From positions 18,927,240 through 18,991,239 of the forward strand of contig CM034613.1 in NCBI GenBank assembly GCA_020091685.1: a stretch of DNA of 64,000 nucleotides. The letters are read 5' to 3'. Positions 12,000 through 25,370 of this stretch are shown here, one piece after another. This DNA is from Lutjanus erythropterus. Taxonomy: Eukaryota > Chordata > Actinopteri > Lutjaniformes > Lutjanidae. The number at the start of each line of letters is the position of its first letter. Position 1 is the stretch's first letter. The position numbers were made by a program, and so were the translations under genes. The notes below the pieces were generated by a model. The model ran no database searches, was not told the origin of the DNA, and saw only the letters and a program-made list of their open reading frames with translations.

Positions 12000-14990
12000 A
12001 TAAACAGAGCAGAGATGTGTGTCCTGCTTCCTATCAGCGAAGTGGCGTTTTGTCAGATGGTCCGAGCCGGAGGTGAGTGTGCGGAGCTGGCAGCTGCCGA
12101 GGCGGCGGCTCCTGACAGCGAGCTGGGCTTTGTTCAGCACCCGTCATGTCTGACATCGTTTTGCTATTTCCTCTCCTTTCATTGCCTTTTCTCACCCCCC
12201 CCTCCCGCTCCGTCTCCCTCCTTCCTGTAACCCACCCACATGTGCCGGCATCACTCAAGGGAACATCTCAGCCAAGACTAATGCACCTTGGCCCCCACCT
12301 ACTGTACGCTGCCTCCTAGGCTAAAATGAACACAATCGCCGTCACACTTACACATAGACACACACACACACACTCAGCTCCCAGAGCAGGCATGACTCAA
12401 CATGCCCCTATAGTAACACGTGCCCTGATAGTAATTGAGGTCAAAGAAAAGAAACAACAGGCTGATTTTCGTCTTGTGCGAGGGGAAAGAGGTCTTTTCC
12501 TCACTCTTCTTTTACTACACATTATCAGACGCAATTGCCTTACAGCACACTGGAGGGGAGAGCGCGGCTAAGTTTAGCAACGTGAACTGAGACAAACTGC
12601 AGTGCAGCCTCGCTAATCTGAACCTCTCAGGAAACGGAGGTTATTCAGTGTTCAGGCAAGGAAAACACTCAAGTACAGAGGCCACAGAGGGAATCAATAT
12701 GAAAACACATGCAGGCTTCCTGAGGGAGCTATTTTGGTTTTGTTGTACATCTTATGGATTTGACAGATATTGTCATGTAGGATGCAGGTCAGTTTTTCCC
12801 AAAAATAGCAATCATTAATGCCAAGGGACGGGTATCAACTTCCTGACTGGTCAGTGCCGAAATATTGATAAGCTCCTGGACAAACAATACTGTGAAAAAA
12901 TAAATCATTATTTATGCAACGTTACATAACCAGCTGATGGTGCAAAATGTTCAAAACAGTGAGCTCACTTTACTTAATTTGATGAAAATGCAAATCTTTC
13001 TTTTTCTGCACCAAATGAATGATATCCAGTCTTCAACTGAAGGATTGTCTTTACAAATCCAAAATTTAAGGGTTGTTTATTTTTTTCTATACAAAACAAT
13101 ATTCCAGTTAGCTTAGCATTACTGCTATTTCTTTTTGTCACCTTAGCAGCAAATAGATATTGAAATGATGTAACTCAAAATCATATTTGACCATGCAATC
13201 AAGGCATCGCATTTTGTAACGGAATGATATTTATCTTCAACAGCAACTTATTAGTAATTAAAATATTAGTTGCCAACTATTTTTGATATGATGTAAAAAA
13301 AAATGCAGGTTCTTAAATGTGAGGATTTGCTGCTTTTCTTTGTCACTTAAAGAAAATAAATGAGTCTTTTGGTTTTGGACTGTCGCATATTATAGACTAA
13401 ACGTAATTGATAATGAAATTAATGTTTACTTGCAACACTTTATGTATCCGAAGTAAATAACAAGTATGCCAAAATTATACCTAAGAGCCATACTCGAATA
13501 AATGTCCTTAAAGGTAACTCTCTAACGCTGGAAGCAGACGTTTATATACTCCTGCATTTACTCTGTGATGAATCCGTTTTTTGTAAAGCTGCTAAAAGTA
13601 ATATCCATCTAACTTACTTGTCACCACGGTCAACAAAAAAACAAATCCGAAGACTTGTTTCTCAAGTCGCAGGCGGCCTGGAGTTAAAACCACTGGGGAT
13701 TTGAACTGACTTGTGCTTTTGTTTCATTTTTCTCCAATCAGAACTTGTTTTTTATGACCATTAGAAAAAATGCACTTCACTCTGGTCCTCGTCTCTGTCT
13801 GTCAGGGGATGTGAACTTACTTGAACAGCTCTCTAATGTAATGTATACCTCTATATCTATTTCTTCGCTATAGGAAGCACCAGTCACATGAGCACTTGAC
13901 TGCCCTCCATTTATTACCATAGCAACCCCCAGCATTGTACAAGCTCCTTTCAAACCGACGAGAAAACATCTAGAAAACACCTTTTCTTTTAATGAATAGG
14001 AAAAACAGGTAATATCGCTGTCTGAATGGATCTCCACGGCTCTGCTTATTATATTTGTATTAATAGTTCAAGAGTGAGCACAAATAGAGCTGAACTTTAA
14101 TACGATCATACCAACCACAAGGTTAGCAGCACCAGGCTGATGAGAACTCACTGATGTGTGTGTCTGCTGATCATAGGATAGCAAAACAAAAGCACGACAT
14201 CAGTTGTGTGCACCATACCTACTAATTTACTGGAGGCTTTTCAACTTGAAAAGAGCAAAAAAAGGGGGAGAAATAGTAATGCAATTTACATAAAACAGCA
14301 TATTGGTTGTTGATGAAATCTTGAGATGAAATTTCCTTTTCTGTTCTGTGGCCTTGTTTGGGAAGTTTTGGAGAGGATGAGCATTTTTCAATTTCTCACC
14401 GTGTGAAGACAAAATCAGGAAATCAAAGCTCGCTTTCACAGCGTCCTTGGATGAACTTGTTTGCATTCTATTTTTTTTTTTTTCATCCTCGCACAAGGAC
14501 CGAACACTATGAACTACATTGTGGTGATTTGTTTTCTGCGGCGAAGCAGAGCACGTTTGGAAATAGACCTAAGCCAATTCTCTTTCCCATACTCCTGCGA
14601 GTGTTTTTTTTTTTTTTTTTTTAACTGCAGTGTAATATCCGAGGGGCAAAAAGCATGAATTAATACCAATTAAAGCTCAGTGCTGTAATGTTTACTTACA
14701 TAATGAAGAACAAGAAATTATTTAAATGGCAAAATTAAAATGTGATTTCATGCATATGAATCTGTTATGTTTTTAGATTAACAAAGACATTACTTCATAT
14801 TTCTCAAATTATTTGTGAAGCAACGTTCATAATAGGAAGCACAGCCTGAATGCAGCATTATTATTCACATATGCAGCACTAGACTCTCATTTGAGCGTTA
14901 TTGCAAATATTCAGGGTATTTTCAGGAACCCAGTCGATGATAAAACTAGTTTCAGCTAAATAAAGTGTGTTTCAAAGGTACTGAGTTTGA
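12000..14990. other. Intronic stretch without genes
   Basis: Mixed sequence with a GC-richer part at about 12000-12660 containing a short CA repeat (12357-12373), then AT-rich sequence. There are T runs at 14470-14483 and 14604-14622. I could not support any exon or bounded element. Confidence 0.55.
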
Positions 14991-14994
14991 GTAT

Positions 14995-15865
14995 GAGTTG
15001 TTTTCAAACTGGGGGCCAGGGACCAACAGGGGTCTTTGAATGGGTTGTAAGGAGTCCACAGCAAAAGGAGGATTTTTTATTTCAACTATATTAACTTTTA
15101 GCACATTTTGTGGAAGTTGGAGCAACAGGGGAACAAATTAGCCGTTTTGATTGACTGAAATTACAGCGATCCTAGTTTGACCGTTGATTCAGTATGAAGA
15201 ATTAATTCATTTTACTTTTTAAAGACACAGAGAGCTTTTTACGTCTTCATCTCATCACACCTGAGTTACTGTAACAGCCTTTTTACCTGCCTGAACCAAA
15301 CATCTATCAATCAACTTCACAATGAAGAACTCAGCTGCCAGGCTTTTGACCAGGAGGAAGAAACACGATCACATTATTCCTATTTTTGCTTCTTTACACT
15401 TGCTCCCAGTATAGTTTTAAAAATATAGCTTCTGACGATGCTTTTAAGAGTCTTCTGTCTGTTCCACAGAACTCTGGAACAACATGAAGACAAGGCTGAA
15501 TGGTCAGACAGATCAAATCCCTTCTTTCATCATACTTTTATCGGAGAGCAAACTTTCCTGATTTTACCTGGACTTTGACTGTTTTTGAACTGTTTTATTT
15601 TTTCCTATTCTTGCCTTGAACACTAAGTGGTTGTTTTTATCATTTTTCTCTTAAAACCTGATGATTTTTACGACCTGTCTGTTTAATTCCGCTGCCTTTG
15701 TGAAGGCTTTTGTGAAGAATTGTGATGAAAGAAAATCTTCAAAAACAAAAAACAAAAAAAAAAAACATACTCGGAGGAGATGAAATCCTCTAAAATTGGG
15801 GGTCTGTGTTCTAATGTGCATCTATTGTCGGGGTCCTTGACATGAAAATGTTTGGGTACTCCTTG
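14995..15865. mobile_element. hAT-like non-autonomous element (GGGTCC-type ends)
   Basis: The left terminus GAGTTGTTTTCAAACTGGGG and the right terminus ...GTTTGGGTACTCCTTG are inverted and resemble the CAGTGGTTCTCAAACT ends of hAT/Charlie elements. The terminal 80 bp on each side match the element at 39382-40215, but the interiors differ. Part of the interior derives from a LINE (next entry). Confidence 0.6.
15220..15700 (+). pseudogene. L2-type LINE reverse-transcriptase C-terminal remnant
   Basis: In broken plus-strand frames one reads pieces equivalent to SYCNSLFTCLNQTS, SAARLLTRRKK, HDHI, SLHLLPV-like and LWNN. They occur in the order found at the C-terminus of L2/LINE2 polymerases from fishes. 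Frames are interrupted by several indels and stops, so the copy is dead. It is followed by an AT-rich 3' UTR-like segment. Confidence 0.6.
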
Positions 15866-16889
15866 TAAAACTGTGAGATGAAGTGGGGTAGCAGTTGGGG
15901 GATGGGGCATTAGTTTGTCCTATATACCATAAAAACCCAAAGGGTGGTGCAATCTGATGTGCTGTGTGGCATCAATGGATTAAGGGATGTCTGTATCTGT
16001 ACTTAACTGCAACCCACTTCTTTTGTTACGTCCCCCGTGGTTTGTTCCTTCCTACATGTGTGTTTATATGTGCCCATGTTAATACATTATGCATTGGGTG
16101 TGGGGTGTTTCTCCCTGGGGAATGTTGCTATCTGGCGAATACACCTACGCGTACACCGAACGCGACACCGTTCAAGGCTGACAATTTTTAAATCAGGCCC
16201 CCTGCTTGCTCTGTTTCACTTCACTCCTCCCTGTGCTACGATATCACTGGCAAGGTGTAGCACTGATTCAATCTTATGTCAATCCTCTCCCAGTGTCACC
16301 AGCCTGTCCTGTGGGACAGTACAAGCAACCTAAAGGCCTTTACAGTGGTTCCATGCTGTAGATCTCAGGGAGAAAATACATCGCTTTAAGTTGTGTTACA
16401 GTCATGGGAAAAAAAAGAACTTTGATTTTGCTAACATTACCTAATTTAAGATGTGACTCGCACATATCATATCTACAGGAAACGTTTTGTGATCATCAAT
16501 TTACATGTAAACGTTTAGATTTTTACTTCTTGTACTGCTGGCATGGCTGCAACCACAACTAGACTTCCTGGGAGATTTTCAAATGACTTACTTACCTGAC
16601 TGTTAATAAATTCTTTAACAGAGGATCACAATATTAAACGGGATTTTTTTCCAACTGAATAGTGCTAAAATATATTTAGACGAACAATTTAGATGGACAA
16701 AATCACTTCCAACAACTCGCCCAACCCAAACTGGTTTACAATGAGGCAATCAATTTCCATACACATAGGTGTGAGACCAAATATACAAGTTAGGAAAACA
16801 TAAATATTATATTCTGTATACTGTAAATAAACTGGTCTGTCATGTAGTTACATGTCATCATGTAACTATTGTTTTAATATATGCTTGAT

Positions 16890-16995
16890 TTTGCTTTTTG
16901 GTCTTTCAATTAAATTTTAATCTTCTCTTAATGTTTTATGTTTAATTTATTTCTATGCTCTATGGTGCTATATAAATAAACTTGCCTTGGCTATG
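16890..16995 (+). mobile_element. 3' end of a LINE
   Basis: ATGGTGCTATATAAATAAAC followed by TTGCCTTGG is the characteristic 3' terminus of fish L2-like LINEs, where short tandem tails such as TTGCC follow. The 5' part is not recognisable. Confidence 0.6.
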
Positions 16996-17104
16996 CGCAT
17001 ACTCAGAGCGTGGGTGGAGGCGGACACGGAGCTCGCTGAAGCGTGCACTTCTCCATCCTGCAAAACCACGCCCACTTGGGTGAAATTTTTAGGGAGTCAC
17101 GAGC

Positions 17105-17295
17105 ATTTACATGCCACCAAGAAGAAAAAGAAGAAGAAGTTGAAGGAGAAGAAATAGGAGAGAGGTAAGGGAATGTGCAGGCGACACTGTTGTAAAGGTG
17201 GAATTGTTAAGAAGAAAAAGCAGCAGGGGAAAAGTGAGATAAAAAGGTTGCAAGGAGAAGAAAGAAAAGTGTTGGAGACAGAATACCAGTGTTGG
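17105..17295. repeat. Purine-rich tract
   Basis: Long GAA/GGA-rich stretch with few pyrimidines on the plus strand, hence polypyrimidine in the ADGRL3 transcript. It is low complexity, and the T/F-rich short ORF opposite is an artefact of this composition. Confidence 0.5.
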
Positions 17296-17379
17296 AGACA
17301 GAGGTAAATGTGAAAAAAGTGATTCCTCAAACCACCCACAGAGTGAGAAGTAATCTCATTCCACATGTATGCAATCAAG

Positions 17380-18715
17380 GCAGTGCTGCTGAAATTAGCC
17401 TGGGTGGCTACGCTACATCTGAGACACAGCTATGATGATCTCCTTTGATCGTCTTTTCTTCTGTATTTAAAATGACAGGTATCAGACATGGGGTTATTGT
17501 GCGGAGATAATGAGCGCTGAATATGTATGAAGCAACATGTACGCGATGCTCACAAATCAAATCATCTGGCCGCAACTCTTAACATGTGGCATATTGCAAT
17601 CCGACAACGAGCAAAAGAAGCATGAAATAGGAGGGAACGCGAGATTTCAGGCAAAACATGCCACACATGGTTTCACACGAGCAGGTGCGGAGCTGTAATG
17701 CGTGATACAATATCACATGGAGCAGACTTGCACCTCAAAAAACAACTAATTTATTTGGCAAAGCTGTTACTGGGAAACTGAGATGCTTCAGTGGCTGCAT
17801 ACATTAGTTTAAAATGAAACCACTGCAAATCAGTGCAAGTTCTTCTTAAGCATCTCGAGAAAACTTAAGATGGCCCTAAAACTTCACAGTCAAATGGTCA
17901 TCAGCTGAGGAGTTCAGACATGCAGTAGCAGGGTGCTTAACCCTTTGAATACTTGGCTCGGTTTTCCCTCCTTTCTCGCACAGAATTGGAGCGTAGGAGT
18001 CACATTAGTTTGGCATGGCTTTTCCTTATATTAATATTTTGAATATAGGATCCTTGGAAATATGAGTGAGTGTAACATGAGTGTACAATTAAGAACACAT
18101 TTATTTTATTGTAGCCTAATCAAGAAGAATATCAGAGTTTCATGGACGGAAGAATTTTACCGATGAGACACATTATTTGGCTTAGTCCAGCGGTAAAATA
18201 TGTAAAATATGCAATACAGTAATGGTGAAAAATGCCCATTTTCATTGATTTTTCTTTCCACTTTTCAGTTTTGGCACTACATTTCCCATCATGCTTTATG
18301 TCAGCACAGGGCCTGATGACCCATGGCCACCAAATACTCCATGTACTACGTTTTATTGCCAGTCAGACAGACAGGCCAACATAACAGTTATTCTGGCCCA
18401 TAATAGAAATTTCAAAGGAGGACAATAGCATTTTTGTAAGAGAACCTTAATTCTTCCTTAATCTTTGATGACATATCATGGTCATTTTCTAATAAACTGC
18501 AGTAAATATAGTACAGATTGCCTCTTTAAGTTATGTTAAATTACCTCATCTGTATTGCCTTTAGGTGTGTTTACATTTGGACCACCAAAAATCTATTTTG
18601 GCCACCACATTTAGGGTCTCAGTGGCCTGTGTTGCCGGTGCTTATTATAAATATTAGCCTCTGTTATTTATTCAACAATTATTTAATCAGTAGTGCCCTG
18701 GTTTACATGACTTCT
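17380..18715. other. Intronic stretch without genes
   Basis: AT-rich, apparently non-coding. CACTACATTTCCCATCATGC near 18275 resembles the end of a decayed MITE, but I could not find its partner. Confidence 0.5.
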
Positions 18716-18722
18716 GTCCCTG

Positions 18723-18992
18723 CACTGGTTGCCAGTCTGGGTGTAAGAGGCCCTCCAAGGGGTCACAAGATAAATTTTGGAGGTTGTGAGATTATTAACA
18801 GGATAATGAAGTCAAAAATGACAGGTCTGCTGAAAATATATTAAATAACATTAAAATATTCAAATTATACAATCTCAGAAGGGAGATTGAGACTTTGGTG
18901 AAAGAGCTCATAAGTCATTGACATGTGCCACAAGGGGCTGAACTGCTTCATTTTAAAGGTTTATGAGGTAAAAAGGCGGGGAACCACTACTG
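18723..18992. mobile_element. hAT-type MITE remnant
   Basis: The left end CACTGGTTGCCAGTCTGGG, then AAGGGGTCACAAGATAAAT and GGTTGTGAGATTATTAA, and the right end AAAAGGCGGGGAACCACTAC are in the order of a fish repeat whose consensus ends are CAGTGGTTCCCAACCT. It is much shorter than full length. No convincing target duplication remains. Confidence 0.6.
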
Positions 18993-18999
18993 TAGGGAA

Positions 19000-21900
19000 A
19001 TCTAAAGCCCCTTTTACACTGGACAAAAACCCTACTAACATCCACTAACATCTAGCTTCTGTCTTTAGTGGCAAAGAGTACAATCATAATTAATTCCCGG
19101 GTCAAATGACTGCAGAAGTCGTGGGTATTTATGGCCGGGAAACACGACACCCAGGCAGATGAGCTAGTTTTCAGTGGAGGCAATGACAATTTGTCGCTTC
19201 TGTCTGTAACTACTGCAACTCTTCTGTCTGAAGATGTGTATTTAATTGATGACCGCTTGTCTTTAGTTGAGCGTCTGAACGGTGGACGAAAGTAAATTCA
19301 TCACAATAAAACTGTTATTGAGTTTTCTAAAAGCTTTTATTATAAAGCTGCAAAGCCAGGAAATGTTGGGTTTTCATTGTCCCTAACTTCACACAACTAC
19401 TATTTTGTGAAAGCGAACGTGAAACAGTAAGCTGAAGCAGATACCCGACAGAACAAACAGTGACACAGCAGGAAAACGAAACCACAGAGATTCAGTTAGA
19501 AGCTACAAAAGCACTGAGAGGTGAACAAAGAGCATCTTTCTCTTCGCCTGTTGTAGTGGGTTTAGTTGTGTTTAAAAAAAAACTGCATATATGAGCTAAT
19601 TTTGGTATAAAAATAGTGATGAAATAGTATAAGGTCAGAAAGTTGGCTGTCAGCTAACTTGGACATGTTAGCTCATCAGTGTCATGGAAAGTCACTCTGG
19701 ATCAGATAGTGGTTCTTTTTTTGCACTGCAACAAAGGAAACAACTTTAACACACAGGGTGATTTTAAAAAAAAAAAGCTGCCCCCTGTGCATAATGTACT
19801 TGCATTCCATTTGGCTCATTTATGACATGAATAATGTGTCAAACGGGTGCTATGGGTGAACTCCAGACCTCTCGGTTAAAGGTTGGCCCCCATGATCTTT
19901 GCCGTGACCCCAATAGAAAATACCCACCATTGTATGCAGCCGGCTAACATGCAGCTGAGAAACATCTGCAGCGGGACTATAAAAATGGCATGCCGTATTG
20001 TTTGATACCGTTGCTCGCTGTGGAATGACATCGCTCACTCTGCGTCTCCAGTTTCCACCCTTTCCTCAGTCCATCTCGTGGCAGAGAAAGGAGCGTATTA
20101 TCACAGTGAAAAAGGATCTCCTTCCACCCCCCCACCCCACCTCCTCCTCCTCCTGCCACCAAATGAGGGGCAGTGATCGCAGAGGCAGCGTATGTGTATG
20201 CGCTTGCATGCGTTAATATGTGTGTGGAGGAGTGGGAGGCGAGAGGGAGCGTACCACTGGGGAATGTGCACCTGCAATTTTTCTCATTTGACACAGTTGG
20301 TCTTTTGTAGGGTCCCAGGCACAGAAAGATGTCTGTGAAAGTTATGGCTCCTGCCCCCTAACCCCACCTCCCCCTGAAAAAGACATCTTCACTACGGTAT
20401 TCTCAGTTTTAGAAGAGCCTATAATAATGCATGATGACCAGACAGTTTGGATGAACAGAAGCAACGCATACTGTAGACACATCCTATTTTTTGAGCATTA
20501 TCAGATGTAAACAAAGCTCGTAACATGCTGCAGATCCATATGGGAGAGGAAAAACAAAGACAGCAGCGGAAAAAAAAGCAAAAAACATATGGTTAGAAGG
20601 AAAAACAAATGAAGGTCATATTGAATACTTCAATTTATTCATATAATTAATTGCCTTATGCATTTTTCTTTACTCATGATGTTGCTAGAACACTGCAGAT
20701 TCATTTATAAGGAGCAACAGAAAAAACGATGACTGGAATAAAACAGCTTAGAAAAATAACCATAATAAATTTAATATTCTGAAACGGCATTAAGAAGCAG
20801 ATATTTCTGTGTTTTTAGTGATCTTGGTGCTGTTGAGGATGAATTTAATTTGGTGTTGTACTGTAGAGTGGAGAGAGCAGAGAGTCCAGTTTATTAAAAA
20901 TGTGGGTGTCATTTTTGTAGTTTTTGGCCATTATTTCTGTCAGTAATACTAGCGTTCTACTGACCAAGTTCAGTGCTGAAATTAAGGACTATGGCAACAC
21001 TGAAAAAAGAAGTCCAACAAGACAACAACCATGAGTAGTAAGAGGGTGATATAGGTTTTAATGGACCAGCATGTAGCAGTTAGTTGCATATATTAACTTG
21101 GGACCCACACTGCTGAAATCATGTTTCTTTTGCTCTGGGAGCATAAAGACTGAATTCCACCGGCCTTAGATCTAATCATCAGTTCTATACAATCATTCAC
21201 AGAAGTGCACACACTTACAGCATTTAAAAGTCGCATGTTTTGCTGCTCTGATCTGCTGTAGGTCTATCCAAGTGCGTCCGTCGAACGCAATGCCTCGGCG
21301 TCCCAAAACTCAGATCAAACTGTAAAACTAGGCGGCACTGATCAAATGTGGATCTGTGATTTCACTGCCTATTTGTCACCAGATGTTTTCAGAAACATAT
21401 TTCAGCGCACCGTTTAGCTGAAATTCGTGGAAGACTGCAACCATTTGTTGCCCTGCTTTGTCACACGTGTCATTCCTCTGATTGGTTGTGGGTCTTGTTT
21501 TGTTGCTCTAATAGATTGCAGGTATGTTCATTTGCATCCAGAGGAAATGAACTGAGAAGACTGAATAAGAGAGGAATTTGCAACCTGCAGCTCTTGTACT
21601 CCTCCCTGTGGCTTTGACCTTTAAATAAACAGTCAGGTAAACACTCATCACAGTTTACAGACGGACTATTTGGTTCAATTTTAATGTTCCGTACAACAAC
21701 TTCTTTCTGTTTTCCTAACCCCATGCGACTCGTTCCCGGATCTCTGTAATTACCTCTGAGTGCTATATCATCATAACTGATAGACTGATCGCAAAAACTC
21801 CAAAAACATGACAGAACTTGTAATAAACCAGAGAGTTAAGGGCTGTTTTAGGGAGTATATTTGGTCAGTTAATCAGTGATCCATGGCCTAGAGTTAGGAC

Positions 21901-22190
21901 TCCTCCCATGTCTGACAGCTGCGGTGTGAGACTGAGGCCAAGCGGAGACCTCCAGAGTTTTGATACTGTACATCTGCAGAGGATGCAGTTAGAGCCTGTA
22001 AGGAAGATTTGTGTTCTGGTGCGTAGGAGGGCTTGAGGGAAGGAAGATAAAGGGAGGAGATCTGTGCGTATATCTGTGGGTACTGTACGTGAAGAACATA
22101 AAATACATAAACTATAGTGTATTTTCCATCCAGTGCAAAGCACTAGAACTGTAAACTACTTGACCCTGGCAACCATCCAAACAAGGAGGC
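19000..22190. other. Intronic stretch without genes
   Basis: No exon supported. Noted inside: a C-rich/TCC run at 20127-20157, a CCCCTTTTACACTGG phrase near 19011 like a transposon terminus, and otherwise unremarkable AT-rich intron. Confidence 0.5.
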
Positions 22191-22199
22191 CATGCTGAA

Positions 22200-22690
22200 G
22201 AGCTACCATTACTCTTGCGCTATCCATTCCCCTCTCCCCTTCCTTTTATTTTAATGAGAGCACAATTAATAAGAAAATGGAACAGCTTCCCAAAGGAGGC
22301 TGGTTCCTCCACAATAGAAGCCTTCTTTTGTCAATGGCTGTATTGAATTCCCCTACAAGGCCACTGGGCCATATTGAAGGCCAGCTCCAGTATCGCCCCC
22401 CACCTCTCCTACACCACCACCGCTCTTTCGCTTGCTCCCTTTCTCTCTTATCCTCAAGGTCTCATTGGCTAATCTGTGCCACAGTATCATTTGATCCCCG
22501 CACCCCACCCCACCCCACCCCCTTATGCTCCAAATGCAGACTTTACAATACTTCATATTGATTCGCTGAGATGAAATCGCCAGTTACTGTGCATGCTTGG
22601 TTTATTCAATGACAGAGCTGCGGGAAGAGGGAGCGGGGTCACACACCATCTTGCCCATAATTGGCCTGCTGTATCTCTACTAGTGGACTA
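22200..22690. promoter_or_regulatory. Candidate conserved non-coding element interrupted by a (CCCCA)n tract
   Basis: Two repeat-poor blocks (22200-22400 and 22560-22690) flank a C-rich simple repeat. Features include ATTTTAATGAGAGCACAATTA, CTCATTGGCTAAT (inverted CCAAT) and CATAATTGGCC. The pattern resembles developmental enhancers around neuronal genes, but conservation was not tested. Confidence 0.22.
22499..22523. repeat. (CCCCA)n short tandem repeat
   Basis: Five-base units of CCCCA repeated about four to five times, giving a strand-asymmetric C-run region. Confidence 0.85.
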
Positions 22691-22704
22691 TAGTTTGAGG
22701 CACA

Positions 22705-23290
22705 TGGAATCAAGTTTTTTGTAAAACTTTTTATTAAGGCGTCTATAATAAGCATTAGTTAAAGGTATTAAGAACTTTATGAGATGCTTAACATTATATG
22801 TGTTCATTATAGCATATAAATGTTAATAATAGCATAATAAATATGTTTACTATCAGATTTTTAGACATGTATAAGTACTTGTTTTCGCTTTATGAAGCTA
22901 AGCTCAGCTTTTGTTGTTACTTCACAAAGATTTCTGCATACTTTAATATGCATTAACTATGCTTTTTCCAGCTTAGGACATTGACTCTTCTCCACCCTGT
23001 CCTGTCTCTCTTTAGCTGTCACTGTACAATAAAGACAGAAGAAGAAGAAGAAATCATGGCTAACTGTTAATAATTGCATAATAAAGGATTTATTAACCTT
23101 AATAAGTGCTGCTCATACTCTATATCCAGTACTCACAAGTTAAAAACTCAGTTAAACTCAATAAATGTGTTTGTAATGCTATTATTAACAATAGCCTTTC
23201 ATTAACTTAGGCAGTCTGTTAACATGTTAATCAGCATCTTATAGCGGCCTTATAACCTATTAATGTTCATTACAGGCACCTCAATATTAA
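22705..23290. repeat. AT-rich interspersed repeat of the TTAACATTA type
   Basis: Many variants of AAGCATTAGTTAA, TTAACATGTTAA and TAATAATAGCATAATAAA. A teleost repeat with such ends recurs at 42272-42650. CTGTACAATAAAGACAGAAG plus (GAA)n at 23025-23052 looks like an embedded retroposon 3' end. Confidence 0.45.
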
Positions 23291-23299
23291 GTGTTGCTG

Positions 23300-24990
23300 A
23301 TCTTTGTTTAGTATTCTTTGTTTGTGTATGAACCCATTTAAATTCAGCCTGATAGCTGTGCAAGAGCTGCATAAGAAAAAGAAAGAGAGATCAAAAGGAA
23401 CAATAACTAATTAATCCTTTGCCCCTTTTGTTTCTCAATTATTCCCTTTGTTGGGCAAATAAAGGTGGTATCACTTCACCAGGTCCTCTGAGTCGTATTC
23501 AGGAAAGCACCTGTATTTTCCTCTGCAGTTCCCTAATGCCCTCAATTGCTCCTGGAACATTCAACAACAGCGACAATGCCTCGCACTGCAAACAATACAA
23601 GACTATTTAAGACTATTTATATCGAGATTTACCAACAGTGCACAAATGAAAGCAGAGAACCAGTTGTTAAGGTGCTCTACACAAACAACAGCGCGGCACT
23701 GTTTGCTGCTGTGTGGCCATAAAGCCCCGTGTTACATAAGCTGAAGTAGGCATTCGCACAGAGCTGTCCTGGACATATGATCTGCATGTCTCTGTGTCAG
23801 TGAACAATGCCAAAAACACTACAACCTGATCAATAGGCTCGCTGATGTGAAAGACAGATGGACACAGATAGAGCTAGCTAGCTAGATTGCTAGCTAGATT
23901 GACGGAGCAGCGGCGTAAAGATCAACCGATTCTGCAAACCGATACAACAGATTCAGCTACATCAATACGCAAAGTCTGGCTGACATTCAGAATAAATGTT
24001 GATAAGGCTGTGAACCTGTCCAAGTAACTCCCTCTGCACTCCTTGCATGTACTCTGTGTGTATGTGTTTAAGTATCACTATAATATCAGTGGGGCATCTG
24101 ATGAGTCCCAACCCTTTTAATTTGAGAGTTTAGAGGTGCTGGTATGGATTTTGTTACTTTTGGATTGAGTGTTTCCAGTCTTTGTGCTAAGATAACCCAC
24201 AGTAATCAGCTGCTCATGTCATGGTAGCCTCATATATCACAGAAAGATGGGAGGGTGGTATAGAACTTCTCATCTAAATCTGTTCTCCAAAGTAAATCTA
24301 GCGTTCCTTTAAAATATGCTGGTGGTACATTTAACTTCACTCCTCATTTAAGACCAGCCAACGCATATGCTCGCAGCAACAGAGCTACTGACAAGAGCAT
24401 TATTATTAGCAGCTAATGTTAGATGCAACTGTCCTCAACTCGTCATGGTTACCAGTTATGGGCTGTTTCATTTACAGTGACATGCAACCATACGGTGTTA
24501 TTGAAAACACACAAGTCAAAAGGATGACCCTGATCACAATTTTTTTGTGTGAAAAATCCATCCCCTTTAGGAAATGACCAAAAAGTTTCCACTGGCTCGA
24601 TCACTGCCGAAGTTTTTTATAGTCTGTGCAGCAAAAGACAACTTTCTTTGGCGTTTCTTATTCAGTACTTTAAATAAAAATGTAAGGAAGGAAAACATCT
24701 ATTTATTTTAGCAACAATTTTATGATCAAAAAATAATCCTAATAACTGCTGAATCAAAATGCATCATATTGGCTTTGACCAGCAGTATATCATATCATTA
24801 AAAATGTATCTGTGATCTTGGACAGTGTACTGAGACACATAATGAATCGTCTTCCAAGGAGAGACACGGCCTTAATGGATAGATAGTCCCCCAAGCTCCC
24901 CTCCCACACACGAAAGCATAGTAACACATACATAAAAATGTAAATATAAATGCACGTTATTGGCAATATGTGGTTTATAAAGGGGTGATT
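23300..24990. other. Intronic stretch without genes
   Basis: No exon seen. A small GCTAGCTAGATT duplication lies at 23872-23900. The rest is ordinary intron sequence. Confidence 0.5.
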
Positions 24991-24999
24991 CTAATCTAA

Positions 25000-25310
25000 A
25001 TAATTAGCAGACATGCATATAGTGAAGCCTTGAGGCATGTGTTGTAATCATATGCTGTTGCTGCAGTAACAATTCATCATGTGGGTGGGGAGGGAGACTG
25101 ACAGCCTCACTCACTCCGTCATACCCTCGCCCAGGATTGAGAAAGCCTTACGGTGGAGACGGAGCTTAAGGGGGCCAATCCTACAAAGCTGATGCATTTG
25201 CATACGCAGCGCTGTAGTGTCTAACAGTGCAACATGTAATCATCTGCCCAGTCTTTCACGGCACGTACAGTATGGTGTCATCAGAATGCAAATATGTAAC
25301 AAACAGCTAC
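25000..25310. promoter_or_regulatory. Candidate regulatory block with an octamer site
   Basis: Contains a perfect POU octamer ATTTGCAT (25196-25203), ATGCATAT near 25014 and TAATTAG near 25001 in apparently unique sequence just before a transposon. Function is inferred from motifs. Confidence 0.22.
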
Positions 25311-25370
25311 ATGTACATGGACGCGTCGGACTTACTTTACAGGCGGGGGATAAAAAGCATATGACGCTCG

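Noticed and set aside
15220-15700. Possible host exon resembling a reverse-transcriptase-like protein
   Set aside because: The readable pieces match the C-terminus of L2-type LINEs and are broken by frame changes, so this is a dead retroelement.
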